A stretch of DNA of 64,000 bases from Smaragdicoccus niigatensis DSM 44881 = NBRC 103563 (lineage in GTDB: Bacteria; Actinomycetota; Actinomycetes; Mycobacteriales; Mycobacteriaceae): positions 124,001 through 188,000 of the forward strand of contig NZ_AQXZ01000012.1 in the NCBI RefSeq assembly GCF_000380645.1, given 5' to 3'. Every line of letters begins with the position of its first letter. Positions within the stretch are counted from its first letter, which is position 1. The position numbers were made by a program, and so were the translations under genes. Of the stretch, positions 7,788 to 16,858 are shown piece after piece. The notes beneath the pieces are model-generated. The model was not told the origin of the DNA. It did no database searches and saw only the letters and a program-made list of their open reading frames with translations.

Positions 7788-8659
7788 ACATGTTGGCTAG
7801 TCGTCTCTTGCATCGGCATCCCACCGGGCCGCAACCGGTCCTCGCGGACATCGAGCCGCCCGTCGCGCCCGGAAAGTACCTTCTCGACGGATATCGGGTC
7901 ATGCGCCACATTCGCCGCGGTCCGGAATGCGACATCTATGAGGTGTGGAGCGAGGAGCGGCACTGCAATTGCACGGCCAAGATGGTTCGTCCGGACCGGG
8001 CCGACAATGAGCGCATCTGCGCGCACCTGCGCCGTGAAGTGGAATTTCTCCTGGACTGCACGCACCCGCACATCGTGCGGGCGTACGGCCTCTATGAGGA
8101 GCCGCGCACCACGATGATCCTGGAAACACTCGAGGGCGCGACGCTGGAATACCTTGTCCATCACAACTGGTGGCGCCTCACCCCGCCGGATGGAATGTGC
8201 GCGCTCGGATTGCACCTGTGCTCTGCGGTCGGCTACCTGCATGGCCGTCGCCTGCTGCATCTGGACCTCAAGCCGTCGAACATCGTCTCGAATTACGGGC
8301 TGGCCAAGGTTCTCGACCTCAACCTCGCCCGGCCGCCGGGGAAGTACAGCGCCGGCATCGGTACGGCTGCGTATCTTTCCCCCGAGCAAGCCCGTGGTGA
8401 CTACCTTGCGGGTTCCGCGGATGTCTGGGGCATCGGAGCAGTGTTGTACGAGGTCGCGACCCGGCACGAGCCGTATCCGGAATCGAAGAACGGTGGTCCG
8501 TACGGACAGCTGACCCGGCGGGTCTCGCTGACCGGGCATGCCCGCAACCGGCTTCCCGGTGTCGTGGCGAACGTGATCAACGGCTGTCTCGATCCCAACC
8601 CGACCGCGCGGCCGCGGCTGGGGGAGCTCGAAGCAACACTCGACGCGCAGTTGGGATGA
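7784..8659 (+). CDS. Stand-alone eukaryotic-type protein kinase domain protein
   Basis: The 291-residue protein is a single soluble kinase fold. The ATP lysine is in NCTAKMVRPD (about residue 66), the catalytic loop reads HLDLKPSN with the Asp near 151, the metal Asp lies in DLN instead of DFG (about 168), and the APE motif appears as SPE in GTAAYLSPEQA. The glycine loop is degenerate (RHIRRGPECDIYEVW). No membrane segment, PASTA or lanthipeptide cyclase domain is present. The catalytic residues suggest it is active, possibly on the Ser-rich peptide encoded upstream; that substrate is inferred. The GTG at 7784 overlaps the exporter stop as GTGA, giving translational coupling. Confidence 0.85.
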   Translation: MNMLASRLLHRHPTGPQPVLADIEPPVAPGKYLLDGYRVMRHIRRGPECDIYEVWSEERHCNCTAKMVRPDRADNERICAHLRREVEFLLDCTHPHIVRAYGLYEEPRTTMILETLEGATLEYLVHHNWWRLTPPDGMCALGLHLCSAVGYLHGRRLLHLDLKPSNIVSNYGLAKVLDLNLARPPGKYSAGIGTAAYLSPEQARGDYLAGSADVWGIGAVLYEVATRHEPYPESKNGGPYGQLTRRVSLTGHARNRLPGVVANVINGCLDPNPTARPRLGELEATLDAQLG

Positions 8660-8683
8660 TCACCTAAAAAGTACGCTGTCGCT

Positions 8684-9598
8684 ATGACCCGGCAAACGAC
8701 TGCTCTCGCAGTGAGTGTTGTGGTGGTCGCGATAGGGCTGTTTCTGCCGGCGACGGTCGGCTGGTTGCTGGTCATTGCCGGGCTCGCCGCGGCGGTGGGA
8801 TGCGCCTTCGCTGCTCAGCGGCTCGCACCCGAGTTGCGGATGCCGTGGTATCTGCTCGCGTTCGGGCAATTGCTCAATGGTCTGGGCAACATGATGATCG
8901 CGTTTGACTCCACCAAATGGGTCAGCGCGCCCGATTGGGTATCCGCGGTCATCTTCAATTCGGCGACCATCGTGACGGTCATGGGCATCGTCGCACTGTG
9001 CCTGGCGCCGGCGGCCCGGAGGCTGACGTCGGTCGCGTTGGACCTGCTCGTCATCACCGGTTGCGCCCTCGGGCTCGGCGTGATGTGGGACCTCGGCCGG
9101 TTCTTCGGGCATCCTGCGGGCGAAGCGGACAACCTGCTTGGGCTGATGGGCTTTCTCGCGGTCGTCGTCGGGTTTGTCGGGCTGGCGTTCTGTGTCGTGG
9201 CGTGGACCGCGCAGCCGCCCGGCGGTCGCGCTGCCTACCGGCTCGCGGCTCTCGCGCACGTGTCTGCGACGGTCGGGGACACCGAGATGTTGGGCAATTA
9301 CCTCGGGATCAAGTTCGAAGTGGTGTCGCTGACGTGGTTGGCGTCGTCGCTGCTCATTCTCGTTGCGTCGCAGTATCTTCCAGGCGTCCGGCAGCCGATC
9401 ACGGTGGTCCGGCGTCACACGCTTGCGGTCGTCGCGGTGGTGTTCGGCCTGGTGCAGGTGGCGTCGTTGATCCTGCGCCCAGTACCGAATGGTGAGCTTC
9501 GGGTCGTGCTCGTTGTGGTCTTGGCCATCGCTGCACTGAGATTGCTCGGGATGTTGGGGCGCGCGCCGGTCGCGTCCGCCGAGTCGGTGTCCCTGTAA
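8684..9598 (+). CDS. Polytopic membrane protein of unknown function
   Basis: The 304-residue product is almost entirely hydrophobic, with about eight or nine membrane segments (for example VSVVVVAIGLFLPATVGWLL and LLGLMGFLAVVVGFVGLAFC). The layout recalls the membrane sensor halves of some actinobacterial GGDEF proteins, but no catalytic domain follows. TACGCT lies 6 nt before the ATG, so it appears to have its own leaderless promoter, although it starts only 24 bp after the kinase gene. A link to the peptide cassette is possible but not shown. Confidence 0.7.
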   Translation: MTRQTTALAVSVVVVAIGLFLPATVGWLLVIAGLAAAVGCAFAAQRLAPELRMPWYLLAFGQLLNGLGNMMIAFDSTKWVSAPDWVSAVIFNSATIVTVMGIVALCLAPAARRLTSVALDLLVITGCALGLGVMWDLGRFFGHPAGEADNLLGLMGFLAVVVGFVGLAFCVVAWTAQPPGGRAAYRLAALAHVSATVGDTEMLGNYLGIKFEVVSLTWLASSLLILVASQYLPGVRQPITVVRRHTLAVVAVVFGLVQVASLILRPVPNGELRVVLVVVLAIAALRLLGMLGRAPVASAESVSL

Positions 9599-10530
9599 TG
9601 GGCCGCGAGATCGAGGTCACGTCACTGGGTGCCAGTCCTGGCGTGCGTGCATTGTTGGCCAGCCGATTCCCGGACTCCTTCGAGCCCTCGCTGGATGAGG
9701 GTCCGGCGGTTCGCGCGATCGCTCGGTCCTTCGTGCCGCTCCCGGCCGAGCGCCTGGCCAGATATCCGCGACTCGAATTGATCGCGAACTTCGGCGTCGG
9801 CTACGACAACATCGACCTCGATTACTGTGCCGCGCACCGCATCGTGGTCACGAACACGCCAGACGTCCTGACCGATGAAACGGCAGATACGGCCCTCGGT
9901 CTGCTCTTGATGACTGTGCGCGAACTGTCGGCGGCCGAGCGCTACCTCCGTGCCGGAAACTGGGAATCCAGGCCATACCGGCTGACGCCTCTGACCCTGC
10001 GGAACCGAAGGGTGGGAATAGTCGGGTTGGGCCGGATCGGCACGGCGATCGCCCGACGCGTCGAGGCGTTCGGCGTTGAGGTCGGCTATCACAGCCGGAG
10101 ACCGCATCCCAACGCTGAGTGGACGTACTATGGCGATCTGCTCGGCTTGGCCGCCGCGAGTGACACCCTGATCGTGGTCCTGCCGGGAACCTCGGAAACC
10201 CGGAACCTGATCAGCACGGATGTCTTCGGAGCGCTTGGGCCCGATGGGGTTGTGATCAACATCGGTCGCGGGTCCACGGTCGACGAAGCGGCGCTGATCG
10301 ACGCACTTCGAACTCGAAAGATTTCTGCCGCCGGGCTCGATGTCTATCCCGACGAGCCTCGGGTTTCGCGCGAGCTACTCGAGCTCGACAACGTAGTGCT
10401 GCTGCCACATGTCGGCAGCGCATCGGAGTACACCAGAGCCCAAATGGGTCAGCTCGTCTTTGACAACATCGTCAGCTGGTTCGACCGGGGTATTGCCTTG
10501 ACGCCGGTTCCGGAGACACCTGTCGTCTGA
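9598..10530 (+). CDS. D-isomer-specific 2-hydroxyacid dehydrogenase
   Basis: The 310-residue NAD(P)-dependent oxidoreductase has the two-domain family layout: substrate domain to about residue 100, Rossmann motif VGIVGLGRIGTAIARR near 138, the catalytic Arg in NIGRGSTVDE, the acid in DVYPDEPRV and the catalytic His in LLPHVGSAS. It reduces a 2-oxoacid such as glyoxylate or hydroxypyruvate, or oxidises the matching hydroxyacid; the substrate is not readable. The start codon shares one base with the stop of the preceding membrane protein (TAATG), so the two are coupled. Confidence 0.9.
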   Translation: MGREIEVTSLGASPGVRALLASRFPDSFEPSLDEGPAVRAIARSFVPLPAERLARYPRLELIANFGVGYDNIDLDYCAAHRIVVTNTPDVLTDETADTALGLLLMTVRELSAAERYLRAGNWESRPYRLTPLTLRNRRVGIVGLGRIGTAIARRVEAFGVEVGYHSRRPHPNAEWTYYGDLLGLAAASDTLIVVLPGTSETRNLISTDVFGALGPDGVVINIGRGSTVDEAALIDALRTRKISAAGLDVYPDEPRVSRELLELDNVVLLPHVGSASEYTRAQMGQLVFDNIVSWFDRGIALTPVPETPVV

Positions 10531-10569
10531 TACCGGCTGCGCGTGCGGTCCGGGGCTAGCGTGGGGCGC

Positions 10570-12159
10570 ATGGCTTCTCTTCCGGCAGTTGCGGATTACG
10601 TTGTGATCGGGACCGGGTCGGCGGGCGCTGTCGTCGCCTCGCGGCTGTCCGAACAATCAGGCAGCACGGTGGTCGTGCTCGAGGCGGGTGGGCCGGACAA
10701 GAACAAGTTCATCCACATCCCGGCCGCATTCTCGAAGTTGTTCCAAACCGATTCCGACTGGAACTACCGGACTGCGCCACAGCCGGAACTCGGCAATCGG
10801 AAGATCTTCTATCCGCGCGGCAAGACCTTGGGCGGATCGTCGTCGATGAACGCGATGATGTGGGTCCGCGGATTCGCGGCCGACTACGACCAGTGGGCCG
10901 CCGCGGCTGGCGAACAGTGGTCGTTCGCGAATGTGGCGCAGTACTTCACGCGGATCGAAGCACTTTACGATGCGCAGACCGATGACGAAGGGCACGACGG
11001 TCCGCTCACGATTTCGAAGCAGCGGAGTCCACGGCACTGGACGAGGGACTTTCTCACCGCGGCCCTCGGCGCCGGCTACTTCGTCGAACGTGCGAACACC
11101 CCCGCGCCGGAGGGCTTCACCGAAACGCGTGTGACGCAGCGCAACGGCGCGCGGTGCAGCACCGCGGACGCCTATCTGAGGCCGGCATCCAAGCGTAAGA
11201 ACCTGTCGGTGATCACCGGCGCGAACGTGGAGCGGATCGGCTTCGACGGAACGCGCGCACGATCGGTGTCCTACCGGCACAACGGTCAGGCTCGGCAGAT
11301 CCAGGCGGCCAAGGAAATCATCGTCTGCGCGGGAGCGATCAACACTCCCCAGATCCTCATGCTGTCGGGGATCGGGGACCCGGCGGAATTGAAGGCCGCC
11401 GGAATCCCGGTTGTCGCGGCCGCGCCCGAGGTCGGCAAGAACCTCACCGACCACCTGGTTTCGCTCATCGGCTTCTCGGTCGACTCGGACACGCTGTTCG
11501 ATGCGGAGAAGCCGCTCGAACTGCTCAACTACCTCACGCGCCGACGGGGGATGCTCACGTCGAACGTCGGTGAGGCATACGGATTCGTCCGGAGCAGGCC
11601 GGAACTCGACCATCCAGACCTCGAGATCATCTTCGGACCGGCGCCGTTCTTCGACGAGGGGATCGGCCCGGACCCCACCGGGCACGCGATCGCGCTCGGC
11701 CCGATTCTGCTGCAGCCGAAAAGTCGGGGGACCGTCACGCTCGATTCGGGAGACCCGTCCGGGAAGGTCATCGTCGACCCGCGATACCTCTCCGACCCGG
11801 ACGGCTCGGACCGCGCGACGATCATGGCCGGTCTGCGCATCGCGCACAACATCGTGACCACGGCTCCGCTCGGTGCGCGTTTGGGTGCCTTCGCTCAGCC
11901 CAAACAGGAGAAGGCAACGATCGAGGAGACCCTCGTGGATGCGCTGACGAACTACTCCCACACGCTCTACCACCCGACCTCGACATGCCGGATGGGCAGT
12001 GACTCATCGAGCGTCGTCACGCCGGATCTGAAGGTCCGCGGGGTCGAGGGTTTACGTGTTGCGGACGCCTCGGTGATGCCGTCAATTATCCGCGGTCATA
12101 CGCATGCGCCGTCGGTCGTCATCGGCGAAAAGGCGGCGGACTTGATCAAGCGAGGATGA
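10570..12159 (+). CDS. GMC-family flavin oxidoreductase (choline dehydrogenase-like)
   Basis: The 529-residue protein carries the FAD dinucleotide motif VVIGTGSAGAVVASRLSE at residues 10-27, the GMC signature GKTLGGSSSMNAMMWVRG near 85, and the C-terminal block YHPTSTCRMG followed by VADASVMPSIIRGHTHAPSV with the active-site His. Such enzymes oxidise alcohols or choline-like substrates. The ATG at 10570 is preferred over an in-frame GTG 27 nt upstream because TAGCGT lies exactly 7 nt before it, a leaderless promoter arrangement repeated across this window. The substrate is unknown. Confidence 0.9.
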   Translation: MASLPAVADYVVIGTGSAGAVVASRLSEQSGSTVVVLEAGGPDKNKFIHIPAAFSKLFQTDSDWNYRTAPQPELGNRKIFYPRGKTLGGSSSMNAMMWVRGFAADYDQWAAAAGEQWSFANVAQYFTRIEALYDAQTDDEGHDGPLTISKQRSPRHWTRDFLTAALGAGYFVERANTPAPEGFTETRVTQRNGARCSTADAYLRPASKRKNLSVITGANVERIGFDGTRARSVSYRHNGQARQIQAAKEIIVCAGAINTPQILMLSGIGDPAELKAAGIPVVAAAPEVGKNLTDHLVSLIGFSVDSDTLFDAEKPLELLNYLTRRRGMLTSNVGEAYGFVRSRPELDHPDLEIIFGPAPFFDEGIGPDPTGHAIALGPILLQPKSRGTVTLDSGDPSGKVIVDPRYLSDPDGSDRATIMAGLRIAHNIVTTAPLGARLGAFAQPKQEKATIEETLVDALTNYSHTLYHPTSTCRMGSDSSSVVTPDLKVRGVEGLRVADASVMPSIIRGHTHAPSVVIGEKAADLIKRG

Positions 12160-12167
12160 GCCCGACT

Positions 12168-12186
12168 ACTTGAACACCGTTCAAGT
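12168..12186. promoter_or_regulatory. BioQ-like operator and promoter of bioF-bioD
   Basis: ACTTGAAC and GTTCAAGT flank a 3-nt centre, containing the TGAAC-N3-GTTCA pattern known for the TetR-type biotin repressor BioQ of corynebacteria and mycobacteria. It sits just upstream of TACTCT (12191-12196), the -10 hexamer 8 nt before the bioF GTG, where a bound repressor would block polymerase. A matching box lies at 29891-29903. Confidence 0.8.
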
Positions 12187-12204
12187 CGGGTACTCTCAGT
12201 TCTT

Positions 12205-13344
12205 GTGGGTACGAAGAAAGACCCGCTGAGCTGGCTTGATCAGTATGCGGCGGAGCGACGGGCAGCAGGATTGCGCCGTGCATTGCGGCCGCGTCCGGAG
12301 CTGGACCCGATGATCGACCTGGCTTCGAATGACTATCTCGGGCTCGTCGATCATCCCGACGTCATCGCCGGTGCGATCGATTCGATCCGTCGGTGGGGCA
12401 CGGGCTCGACCGGCTCGCGTCTGGTCACCGGCACGACCGCCGAGCACCACGATCTCGAGCGCGAACTCGCCGAATTCACCGGCGCTGAAACCGGATTGGT
12501 GTTCGCGTCCGGTTACGCCGCCAACCTTGGCGTGGTGACGTCGTTGGCCGGTCGGGGCACGTTGATCGTGTCGGACTCGAACAGTCACGCGTCGCTCGTC
12601 GATGCTTGTCGGCTGTCACGGGCCCGAGTTGTCATAACGCCGCACGGGGATGTGTCGGCGGTTCAGCATGTGCTGCGGGAACGGACCGAAGAGCGCGCCC
12701 TGGTCATCACCGACTCGGTGTTCAGTGCGGACGGCGACCTTGCGCCGCTCGCTGAACTCCATGCCGTGACGCGCGCGGCCGATGCGGTTCTCGTCGCGGA
12801 CGAAGCGCACGGGATCGGCGTTCGGGGCCAGGGTCGCGGATTGGTTTATGAACTCGGGCTCGCCGGCGCCGAAGACCTCGTCATCACCGCGACGCTGTCG
12901 AAGGCCTTGGCCAGCCAAGGTGGCGTGGTGCTCGCGAGCGGCCGGGTCCGCGACCACCTGGTCGACTCGGCGCGGACCTTCATCTTCGACACCGGTCTCG
13001 CACCCGGGGCGGTGGGTGCCGCCCGTGCTGCGCTGCGGGTTCTCCAGGCCGAGCCTGAGCGCGCCGATGCCGTGCTGCGCAATGCCTGCCGGCTCGCCGC
13101 CGCGACCAACGCGGCCAAGCCGGAATCGGCCGTCGTGTCCGTCGTTCTGGGTGATGCCGAACGCGCGTACGCCGCGTCCCTCGCCTGCGCCGAGCGCGGC
13201 CTGCGAGTGGGCTGCTTCCGGCCGCCGTCAGTTCCGGAGGGCACGTCCCGGCTGCGGCTGACCGCTCGCGCGACCCTGACCGACGACGATCTGGACACCA
13301 TCGAAGCGGTCCTCACCGAGGTACTTGCGACGGTTCCGTCGTGA
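12205..13344 (+). CDS. bioF: 8-amino-7-oxononanoate synthase
   Basis: BioF condenses pimeloyl-thioester with L-alanine to give KAPA, using PLP. The 379-residue protein starts [20 protein letters not shown] and shows [47 protein letters not shown] and the PLP lysine in [13 protein letters not shown]. The GTG start has TACTCT 8 nt upstream and no ribosome site, so the mRNA is leaderless. A BioQ-like box lies directly upstream. bioD overlaps its stop codon. Confidence 0.95.
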   Translation: MGTKKDPLSWLDQYAAERRAAGLRRALRPRPELDPMIDLASNDYLGLVDHPDVIAGAIDSIRRWGTGSTGSRLVTGTTAEHHDLERELAEFTGAETGLVFASGYAANLGVVTSLAGRGTLIVSDSNSHASLVDACRLSRARVVITPHGDVSAVQHVLRERTEERALVITDSVFSADGDLAPLAELHAVTRAADAVLVADEAHGIGVRGQGRGLVYELGLAGAEDLVITATLSKALASQGGVVLASGRVRDHLVDSARTFIFDTGLAPGAVGAARAALRVLQAEPERADAVLRNACRLAAATNAAKPESAVVSVVLGDAERAYAASLACAERGLRVGCFRPPSVPEGTSRLRLTARATLTDDDLDTIEAVLTEVLATVPS

Positions 13345-13997
13345 CGGTCCTCGTGGTCACCGGCACGTCGACCGGTGTCGGAAAGACCATCGCAACTGCG
13401 GCGATCGCGGCACGTGCGATCGCGAAGGGCCAGTCGGTGGTCGTCATCAAGCCGGCGCAGACCGGGGTTCTTCCCGGCGAGGTCGGAGACATCGACGATG
13501 TCGCTCGGCTGGTGGCGGGTGTGCGCACGATCGAACTGATTCGGTATCCGGAGCCGCTCGCCCCCGACACCGCGGCTCGACGGAGCGGAATGCGACTCCT
13601 CTCGCTCGACGAGGTGGTCTCGGTGGCGCGCGAGTGCGTCGAAGACCTCGTCATCGTCGAAGGTGCTGGGGGAGTTCTGGTCCGGATCGGCGAGTTCACG
13701 CTGCTCGACGTCGCGCGCGAACTTGGTGCACCGATTGTGGTCGTGGCGGCGTCGGGTCTCGGGACGTTGAACCATTCCGAATTGACCGTTCGCGCGATCG
13801 AGGCGGCGGGAGTCGAGGTCAAAGGCCTGATCATCGGGAGCTGGCCAACCGAGCCGGACCTCGCCGAACGGTGCAACCTCGAGGACCTCCCTCGCGTGAC
13901 CGGTGCTCGGATCATCGGCTCCATCCCAGCCGGTGCAGGACAACTGTCCGGCATCGAGTTCACCAACCGCGCTGCCGAATGGGTCGACCCCGAGTAA
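13341..13997 (+). CDS. bioD: Dethiobiotin synthetase
   Basis: BioD closes the ureido ring of dethiobiotin with CO2 and ATP. The 218-residue protein opens with the P-loop variant [17 protein letters not shown], followed by [14 protein letters not shown] and [13 protein letters not shown], all typical. The GTG start overlaps the bioF stop as GTGA, so the two genes form one translational unit under the BioQ-like box. Confidence 0.95.
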   Translation: MTVLVVTGTSTGVGKTIATAAIAARAIAKGQSVVVIKPAQTGVLPGEVGDIDDVARLVAGVRTIELIRYPEPLAPDTAARRSGMRLLSLDEVVSVARECVEDLVIVEGAGGVLVRIGEFTLLDVARELGAPIVVVAASGLGTLNHSELTVRAIEAAGVEVKGLIIGSWPTEPDLAERCNLEDLPRVTGARIIGSIPAGAGQLSGIEFTNRAAEWVDPE

Positions 13998-14008
13998 GAA
14001 TCGGCTAT

Positions 14009-15409
14009 GTGAACGACTTCGACGTAGTGATTCTCGGCTCCGGTCCCAGCGGTCAGCGGGCGGCGATCGCCGCCGCGAAACTCGGGAAGAAGGTGGCTGT
14101 CGTCGAGCGCCGAGGAATGGTCGGCGGAGTCTGCATCAACACTGGCACGATCCCCTCGAAGTCTCTGCGGGAAGCCGTGGTCTACCTGACCGGTATGAAC
14201 CAGCGCGAAATGTACGGCGCGGCCTATCGGGTCAAGGAGGACATCACCGTCGAAGATCTCCACGCGCGCACACAGCACGTCGTGAACCGTCAGGTCGACG
14301 TCGTTCGGAGCCAGCTCACGCGCAACCACGTCCACCTCATCCAGGGCACCGGACACTTCGTCGATCCGCACACGCTCGAGATCAACGATGGCACTGCGAC
14401 CGCCCGCCACATCACGGCCGAAAAGGTCATCCTCGCGACTGGTACTCGTCCGGCCCGTCCGTCGACGGTCGAATTCGACAACCGCACGATCATCGACTCG
14501 GACGGAATCCTGCAGCTCGAAGGCGTGCCGCGCTCGATGGTCGTCGTCGGGGCCGGTGTGATCGGCATCGAGTACGCGTCGATGTTCGCGGCCCTCGGGA
14601 CGCGGGTGACCGTCATCGAGAAGCGCGAGAACATGCTCGAATTCCTCGACAAGGAAGTCGTCGAAGCGCTCAAGTACCAACTGCGGGATCTCGCTGTGAC
14701 CTTCCGGATGGGTGAGTCGGTGGTGTCGGTCGAGAAGTACGACCAGGGCGCCGTCACGATCCTGGAGTCCGGCAAGAAGATCGCGGCCGAGACGGTCATG
14801 TATTCGGCGGGGAGGCAGGGTGTCACCGAGGCGCTCGAACTCGAGAACGCCGGCCTCAAAGCCGACGACCGGGGTCGGATCGAGGTCGACGAGAACTACC
14901 AGACAGCGGTCGACCACATCTACGCGGTCGGCGATGTCATCGGATTCCCGGCGCTCGCCGCAACGTCGATGGAGCAGGGTCGCGTTGCCGCGCACCACGC
15001 CTGTGGAGATCCGATTCATCAGATGAGCGACCTGCAGCCGATCGGCATCTACACGATCCCGGAGATCAGCTACGTGGGTAAGACCGAACATGAGCTGACC
15101 AAGGCAAAGGTTCCGTTCGAGGTGGGAATCTCGCGCTACCGCGAGTTGGCCCGCGGACAGATCCTGGGCGATTCCTACGGCGTACTCAAGCTGCTGGTTT
15201 CGACGGAGACGCGAAAGGTGCTCGGCGTGCACATCTTTGGCACGCAGGCAACCGAGCTCGTCCATATCGGTCAGGCCGTGATGGGCTGTGACGGAACCGT
15301 CGACTACCTCATGGACGGGGTGTTCAACTACCCGACCCTCGCCGAGTCGTACAAGGTCGCCGCGCTCGACGCGACGAACAAGATTCGCCAACTAGAAGCG
15401 TTGACCTGA
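14009..15409 (+). CDS. sthA: Soluble (Si-specific) NAD(P)+ transhydrogenase
   Basis: The 466-residue flavoprotein has the family's exact usual length. FAD motif [21 protein letters not shown] starts near residue 6, and [15 protein letters not shown] keeps only one of the two cysteines of disulfide reductases, the hallmark of SthA. The NAD(P) site [20 protein letters not shown] and the C-terminal dimer domain follow. It equilibrates NADPH and NADH in the cytosol. The reading frame is open far upstream, but the homologous region begins at GTG 14009, 11 bp after bioD. The downstream carboxyltransferase gene overlaps by ATGA. Confidence 0.93.
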   Translation: MNDFDVVILGSGPSGQRAAIAAAKLGKKVAVVERRGMVGGVCINTGTIPSKSLREAVVYLTGMNQREMYGAAYRVKEDITVEDLHARTQHVVNRQVDVVRSQLTRNHVHLIQGTGHFVDPHTLEINDGTATARHITAEKVILATGTRPARPSTVEFDNRTIIDSDGILQLEGVPRSMVVVGAGVIGIEYASMFAALGTRVTVIEKRENMLEFLDKEVVEALKYQLRDLAVTFRMGESVVSVEKYDQGAVTILESGKKIAAETVMYSAGRQGVTEALELENAGLKADDRGRIEVDENYQTAVDHIYAVGDVIGFPALAATSMEQGRVAAHHACGDPIHQMSDLQPIGIYTIPEISYVGKTEHELTKAKVPFEVGISRYRELARGQILGDSYGVLKLLVSTETRKVLGVHIFGTQATELVHIGQAVMGCDGTVDYLMDGVFNYPTLAESYKVAALDATNKIRQLEALT

Positions 15410-16788
15410 TGACGACGTCGCACGAGTTCGTCGAGGCGATTGCCGACGCGGACTCGTTCGTGTCGTGGGATCCGCCGAACTGGAAAGAGTCGGTCATCAC
15501 CGGCGAGCTGCGCATCCGAGGCCGGCGCGTGGCCATGGTCGCGGGAGAGTTCTCCTACCAGGCGGGTTCGATCGGAGTCGCGACCGCGGAACGCCTGGTG
15601 GAGGCGATCGAGAAGGCGACCGCGGCGAGGCTTCCCCTGATCGCATCCCCGGCATCCGGCGGAACCCGGATGCAAGAGGGAACGCTCGCTTTCGTCCAGA
15701 TGATCAAAGTGTCGGCGGCGGTCGCAGCCCACCGCGCGGCTCATCTTCCGTACGTCGTCTATCTGCGCAGCCCAACAATGGGTGGCGTCTTCGCCTCGTG
15801 GGGATCGCTCGGGCACATCACGTTCGCCGAGCCTGGAGCTCTCGTCGGGTTTCTCGGACCGCGCGTCTATTCGGCGCTCTACGGCGAGGAGTTTCCCGAG
15901 GGGGTCCAGGTTTCGGAGAACCTTTACCGCAACGGGGTGATCGACGGTGTGGTCCCGGTGAAGGTGTTCCGCCACATCGTGCACCGGGCGCTCATTGTGA
16001 TGGCCGGAGAGGTGAAGCCGACGCGGATCGCTGCTCCACCGACGGCCTTCGGCCGCCATTCATGGACGTCCGTGCTCGCGACTCGCCGACACGACCGACC
16101 CGGTATTCGTGACTTGCTGCGTCGGGCGACGGAACGAGTGCCGTTGAGCGGAACGGGCCAAGGCGAACTCGACCGCACCGTTCTGTTGTCGCTGGCCCGG
16201 TTCCACGGACAGCCGTGCGTGCTGTTCGGTCAGGACCGGCGCGGCGGTGAGTCGATGGGTCCCGCGGCCCTTCGCGAAGCACGCCGTGCCATGAAGATCG
16301 CGGAGGAACTGCGGATTCCGCTCGTCACCGTCATCGACACGGTCGGAGCCTCGTTGTCGAAAGAGGCCGAGGAGCGCGGTCTCGCGCCCGAGATCGCACG
16401 GTGCATCGCCGATCTCGTGACCCTTGAAACCAGAACTCTCGCAGTGCTTCTCGGTCAGGGTACGGGTGGCGGCGCGTTGGCTCTGTTGCCCGCCGATCGA
16501 GTCATCGCTGCGGAGAATGCCTGGCTCTCACCGCTGCCGCCGGAAGGTGCCAGTGCCATCGTCTACCGCGACACCGAGCATGCGGCCGAGTTGGCTGAGC
16601 AGCAGCGGATCGGTGCGGGCGACCTCTATGACGACGGCGTCGTCGATTCGGTGATCTCCGAGGACGGCGACTTCATCGCGGACATGGTCACCGCGATCGG
16701 CAAGGAGTTGGCGGGGTTGAAGCCCGTCAACCTCAAGCGGAGAGTTCGGCGGTATCGGGATCTGGGAGTAAAGCGCCCGGCGAGGTGA
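15409..16788 (+). CDS. accD3: Acyl-CoA carboxylase carboxyltransferase, AccD3-like (beta and alpha halves fused)
   Basis: The 459-residue protein joins a beta-type half (ELRIRGRRVAMVAGEFSYQAG, ASPASGGTRMQEGT, GVFASWGSLGHITFAEPGAL) and an alpha-type half (LPLVT-like VTVIDTVGASLSKEAEERGL, LGQGTGGGALALLPADRV). The length and fusion resemble mycobacterial AccD3. It would move the carboxyl group from biotin to an acyl-CoA, so it is a user of the vitamin made by the neighbouring bio genes. No zinc-finger Cys set is seen at the N-terminus. It overlaps sthA by ATGA. The exact acyl-CoA is unknown, and the symbol rests on overall similarity. Confidence 0.8.
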   Translation: MTTSHEFVEAIADADSFVSWDPPNWKESVITGELRIRGRRVAMVAGEFSYQAGSIGVATAERLVEAIEKATAARLPLIASPASGGTRMQEGTLAFVQMIKVSAAVAAHRAAHLPYVVYLRSPTMGGVFASWGSLGHITFAEPGALVGFLGPRVYSALYGEEFPEGVQVSENLYRNGVIDGVVPVKVFRHIVHRALIVMAGEVKPTRIAAPPTAFGRHSWTSVLATRRHDRPGIRDLLRRATERVPLSGTGQGELDRTVLLSLARFHGQPCVLFGQDRRGGESMGPAALREARRAMKIAEELRIPLVTVIDTVGASLSKEAEERGLAPEIARCIADLVTLETRTLAVLLGQGTGGGALALLPADRVIAAENAWLSPLPPEGASAIVYRDTEHAAELAEQQRIGAGDLYDDGVVDSVISEDGDFIADMVTAIGKELAGLKPVNLKRRVRRYRDLGVKRPAR

Positions 16789-16858
16789 CAGCTCTCGCGG
16801 ATCGGGTTGCCAGGCTCGACCCAGAAGCCGTGGAGGTTTCGGTCTCACTCTGAAGTTC

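Noticed and set aside
5708-8659. Class III/IV lanthipeptide cluster
   Set aside because: The kinase protein has no lyase or cyclase domain and the peptide has a single Cys at its end, so lanthionine rings cannot form in the usual way.
13325-14008. Long N-terminal extension of the sthA frame
   Set aside because: It overlaps all of bioD, is Arg-rich and has no family similarity; GTG 14009 gives the exact usual SthA length.
13313-15391. A 692-codon antisense frame over bioD and sthA
   Set aside because: Low-complexity translation without motifs, opposite two well-supported genes.
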